A stretch of DNA of 6,883 bases from Cyanobacteria bacterium UBA11370 (GTDB lineage: Bacteria > Cyanobacteriota > Cyanobacteriia > Cyanobacteriales > Coleofasciculaceae). Of the stretch, positions 4,358 through 6,883 are shown piece after piece. Where the stretch lies: positions 1-6,883 of the forward strand of contig DNGI01000437.1 in the NCBI GenBank assembly GCA_003486645.1. Reading direction: 5' to 3'. The position numbers and the translations under genes are program-made. The number at the start of each line of letters is the position of its first letter. Position 1 is the stretch's first letter. Below the pieces are notes generated by a model. That model did no database searches, had not been told where the DNA came from, and was given only the letters and a program-made list of their open reading frames with translations.

Positions 4358-6766
4358 ATGCCAGACGAGAAAGACCTCAATCTGACTCAACCAGACTCCT
4401 TGCAACCCTCCCTAACCGCCTTACGGGAGCAAAAATTACAACAACTCCGCAACAGCTTACGACGCGGGCAACAAAGCATGGCAGACTGGCAAGGAGGACA
4501 ACTCGCCGTTTCCGCCGTACCCGGTGCTGGTAAGTCTACTGGAATGGCAGTTGCAGCAGCGATCGCAATCGCACGGTATCAACTCCATGGTAAGCGTCAA
4601 CTCGTTGTCGTCACCTTCACTCGTTCGGCGGCGGCAAGTATTAAAGTTAAAATTCGCAAACACCTGAAAGAACTTTTATTACCTCAAAATAGTTTTGTTG
4701 TTCATACTCTTCATGGTTTGGCGCTAAATATTGCTACTCGTCATCCTGAATTATCGGGTATCAATTTGGAGAATGCGACTGTAGTAACGCCTAATCAAAC
4801 TCATCGCTTAATTAGGACTTGTGTAGAGCAATGGATTGCTAATAATCCCCGTCGTTATTCTACTTTATTAGAAGGACGAAGTTTTGATGGGGAAGAAACG
4901 GAACGGCTACGACGACAATCCGTTTTGCGGACGGAGGTGTTACCCACTCTAGCTTATACAGTGATTCACGAAGCGAAAAGTTCTGGGTTATTGCCAGCCG
5001 ATTTATGGCGGATTAGCGAACAAACCATTGATGCTTATGACATTTTAGCCATAGCTGCTGGACTTTATGATCAGTATCAGATGGTCACGCGATCGCGGAA
5101 TTTTATCGATTACGATGACATGATTTTAGCGGCACTCCGGGTATTAGAAAATGATGCGATCCGTGAACTGTGGCAGAAGCAATTTTTTGCCGTTTTTGAA
5201 GATGAAGCCCAAGATTCAACTCCTTTACAATATCGGTTGTTACAAACTCTGGCTCTTGACCCCAATAATTTGAATCCTGCACCGAATTTAATCCGAGTGG
5301 GCGACCCAAATCAAGCCATTAATTCTACCTTTACTCCCGCTGATCCAATTTATTTTAATCGCTTTTGTGAAGAGTGTAAGCCTCAAGGTCGTTTGGCAAC
5401 GATGGATCAAGCGGGTCGCAGTACTCCAATTATTATAGATGCAGCTAATTTTGTTTTAAATTGGGTGAATCGAACCTATGGGGGAGTGAGGAGTGGGGAG
5501 TGGGGAGTGGGGAATTTGTCAACTAACCTTTCTGCGTCTTCTTCTGATCCTAACTACCAACAAAGCGAAATTCCTTTTCGTCCTCAAACAATTCGTCCGG
5601 TTCCGATTAATGACCCCCAATCGGATGCCAATCCTAACCCAACGGGTCGTGGTTTGGAAATTTATACCCCTCAAGATATTTATCAGACGGTTGAATTAAT
5701 TGGTGAGCGGATTATTGAGTTATTTTCCCATAATCGAGAGCATCGAGCAGCCGTATTAGTACGGGAAAATCGACAGGGGACGTTTATCGCTCAAAAATTA
5801 GAACATCTCAAGCGAAATCATGGAATTGATGTGTATGATGTGGGCAGTAGCGATCGCCATTCCTACATTCCGGCAGAAATGTTAGCGTTGTTGCAATTTT
5901 TAGACCGACCCCATTCTCCTGATTATTTGAAAGCGGCTTTAGATGTTTTAGTTGGTCGCCAACTAATTCCCACTCAAGATTTAAACGCCCTGGCTACGTC
6001 TCCTGAACAATTCCTTTATCCTGGTCCTCTTGATCCACCTCAAACTCCTGCCGTTTTAAAAGCTCGGAAATACTGTTGTAATTTACTTCGCGCTCGTTTA
6101 GAATTACCAGAATATCAGCTTATTTCGTTCCTCGCTCTGACTTTAAATTATGATCAATCGGAATTAGCAACAGCGGATAAATTAGCAGAACGAGTTGTTA
6201 AACAAACTTATGGAAATAGTTCTTTAGGAACTACATTAGCGGCGTTGAGTGAAATTGTATCCTCGGAACGTTTTGAACCTGTAGAAACGGAAGATGCGGA
6301 CTCTCGTTATTTGCGTTCCAATCAACTAACGATTATTACCATGCACAAAGCAAAGGGGTTAGATTGGGATTATGTTTTTCTTCCTTTTCTTCATGAAGAT
6401 ACCATTCCCGGTAGTCCTTGGGTGCCAACGGCGGCTCAATTTTTAGGTGATTTTACATTAGCAGAAGTGGCGAGGGCGCAAATTCGGGCAAGTTTGCATG
6501 AACAACCGTTACCGATAGCAATGGTAGCGTGGGAACAAGCCGCATACTTGAAGATGGCAGAGGAATTTCGCTTGTTGTATGTAGCCATGACGCGGGCAAA
6601 GCGTTTATTGTGGATCTGTGCCGCTCAAAAAGGGCCATTTCGATGGAATACATTTAGTGGTAAAGCATCAGATAATTTACAGGCGAAAAAGCCGTGTCCG
6701 GTTTTACCTGCCTTAAAAAGTCAATTTCCACAATCAGTGGTTTCGCTGTCTACAATACCAAGTTAA
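4358..6766 (+). CDS. UvrD/Rep-family superfamily 1 DNA helicase
   Basis: An 802-residue protein with a full SF1A motif set: Walker A/motif I SAVPGAGKST (52-61, K59), motif Ia VVVTFTRSAAAS (83-94), Ib-like VHTLHG (115-120), motif II DEAQD (282-286), motif III VGDPNQAINSTF (314-325), a divergent motif IV QAGRST (351-356), motif V TIITMHKAKGLDWD (658-671) and motif VI EEFRLLYVAMTRAKRL (735-750). The expected role is ATP-driven 3'-5' unwinding in DNA repair or replication restart; the pathway is not shown. The N-terminus lacks the usual UvrD/PcrA LNPEQ Q-motif form, so it may be a cyanobacterial paralogue rather than canonical UvrD, and no symbol is given. Residues 375-385 are a Gly-rich stretch encoded by a G-rich heptamer array. 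The ATG at 4358 is preferred over a TTG 18 nt upstream. No Shine-Dalgarno sequence is apparent. Three HIP1 sites lie inside (4559, 5089, 5850). Confidence 0.9.
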   Translation: MPDEKDLNLTQPDSLQPSLTALREQKLQQLRNSLRRGQQSMADWQGGQLAVSAVPGAGKSTGMAVAAAIAIARYQLHGKRQLVVVTFTRSAAASIKVKIRKHLKELLLPQNSFVVHTLHGLALNIATRHPELSGINLENATVVTPNQTHRLIRTCVEQWIANNPRRYSTLLEGRSFDGEETERLRRQSVLRTEVLPTLAYTVIHEAKSSGLLPADLWRISEQTIDAYDILAIAAGLYDQYQMVTRSRNFIDYDDMILAALRVLENDAIRELWQKQFFAVFEDEAQDSTPLQYRLLQTLALDPNNLNPAPNLIRVGDPNQAINSTFTPADPIYFNRFCEECKPQGRLATMDQAGRSTPIIIDAANFVLNWVNRTYGGVRSGEWGVGNLSTNLSASSSDPNYQQSEIPFRPQTIRPVPINDPQSDANPNPTGRGLEIYTPQDIYQTVELIGERIIELFSHNREHRAAVLVRENRQGTFIAQKLEHLKRNHGIDVYDVGSSDRHSYIPAEMLALLQFLDRPHSPDYLKAALDVLVGRQLIPTQDLNALATSPEQFLYPGPLDPPQTPAVLKARKYCCNLLRARLELPEYQLISFLALTLNYDQSELATADKLAERVVKQTYGNSSLGTTLAALSEIVSSERFEPVETEDADSRYLRSNQLTIITMHKAKGLDWDYVFLPFLHEDTIPGSPWVPTAAQFLGDFTLAEVARAQIRASLHEQPLPIAMVAWEQAAYLKMAEEFRLLYVAMTRAKRLLWICAAQKGPFRWNTFSGKASDNLQAKKPCPVLPALKSQFPQSVVSLSTIPS
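5480..5513 (+). repeat. In-frame G-rich heptamer array inside the helicase gene
   Basis: Four heptamers, gagtgag (5484) then gagtggg (5491, 5498, 5505), follow a G5 tract at 5480-5484. Translated in the helicase frame they give a Gly/Val/Ser/Glu/Trp run at residues 375-385, after motif IV. Residues 386-435 then read as a polar Ser/Asn/Pro-rich linker, so the site looks tolerant of extra sequence. G-tracts at 5480-5484, 5495-5498, 5502-5505 and 5509-5512 with loops of 10, 3 and 3 nt could form a G-quadruplex on the coding strand. Confidence 0.8.
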
Positions 6767-6863
6767 GAGGAACGTATTGTCCAGATGAGTCCAAACTCGT
6801 GGTAATGAATGTAGCAGATGAAATGCTAGTTTTTCCAGAAACTTCTTATCCCAAAAATAACTT
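6767..6863. other. Downstream flank of the helicase gene
   Basis: No hairpin plus T-run terminator is evident after the helicase stop. A frame with ATG at 6805 stays open to the window end (26 codons), but nothing supports it as a gene. The stretch is too short to assign further. Confidence 0.4.
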
Positions 6864-6881
6864 ATCCGTTACATCCGTTAC
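6864..6881. repeat. Tandem duplication of ATCCGTTAC at the window edge
   Basis: Two perfect adjacent copies of the 9-bp unit ATCCGTTAC (6864-6872, 6873-6881) lie 2 nt from the end of the window. The array may continue beyond it. Its small unit and intergenic position fit the other short tandem arrays here. Confidence 0.65.
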
Positions 6882-6883
6882 CC

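Noticed and set aside
4333..4533. 66-codon frame starting at ATG 4333
   Set aside because: It overlaps the helicase Walker A region out of frame; the Arg/Thr-rich product looks like a frame shadow.
6805..6883. Frame open from ATG to the window end
   Set aside because: Only 26 codons are visible, with no motif or ribosome binding site, and part of it is the 9-bp tandem repeat.

Overview
The window looks like chromosome from a filamentous cyanobacterium, probably one that can fix nitrogen. Three things point there. A receiver protein carries a DUF3685 (Ycf55-like) C-terminal region, a family confined to cyanobacteria and plastids. A ferredoxin/helix-turn-helix fusion matches the CnfR/PatB nitrogen-fixation regulators. 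Five copies of the HIP1 octamer GCGATCGC are present (1061, 1656, 4559, 5089, 5850). The DNA is AT-rich and contains several short tandem arrays with 7- to 9-bp units, like the STRR repeats known from cyanobacteria. Genus cannot be told from the sequence.

Layout, all genes on the + strand: 1-110 is repeat-dense upstream DNA; 111-1829 is the receiver-DUF3685 protein; 1830-2470 is a 641-bp gap with a G-rich array and several inverted repeats; 2471-4072 is the CnfR/PatB-type regulator; 4073-4357 is a gap with a stem-loop and a heptamer array inside a 9-bp inverted repeat; 4358-6766 is a UvrD-family helicase; 6767-6883 has no supported gene and ends in a 9-bp tandem duplication.

The three genes are widely spaced (641 and 285 bp) and do not look like an operon or a shared pathway. 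No nif gene is visible, so the regulator is either an orphan or at the edge of a cluster outside the window. No convincing new multi-gene system is seen.

The most interesting material is smaller in scale. The receiver has Glu in place of the phospho-accepting Asp. G-rich 7/8-bp arrays lie between genes and also in frame inside two genes; because the unit length is not a multiple of three, copy-number change would shift the reading frame, and several arrays contain four G-tracts compatible with G-quadruplexes. A stop-containing heptamer array runs straight into a start codon. The cnfR upstream region holds overlapping, mutually competing inverted repeats.
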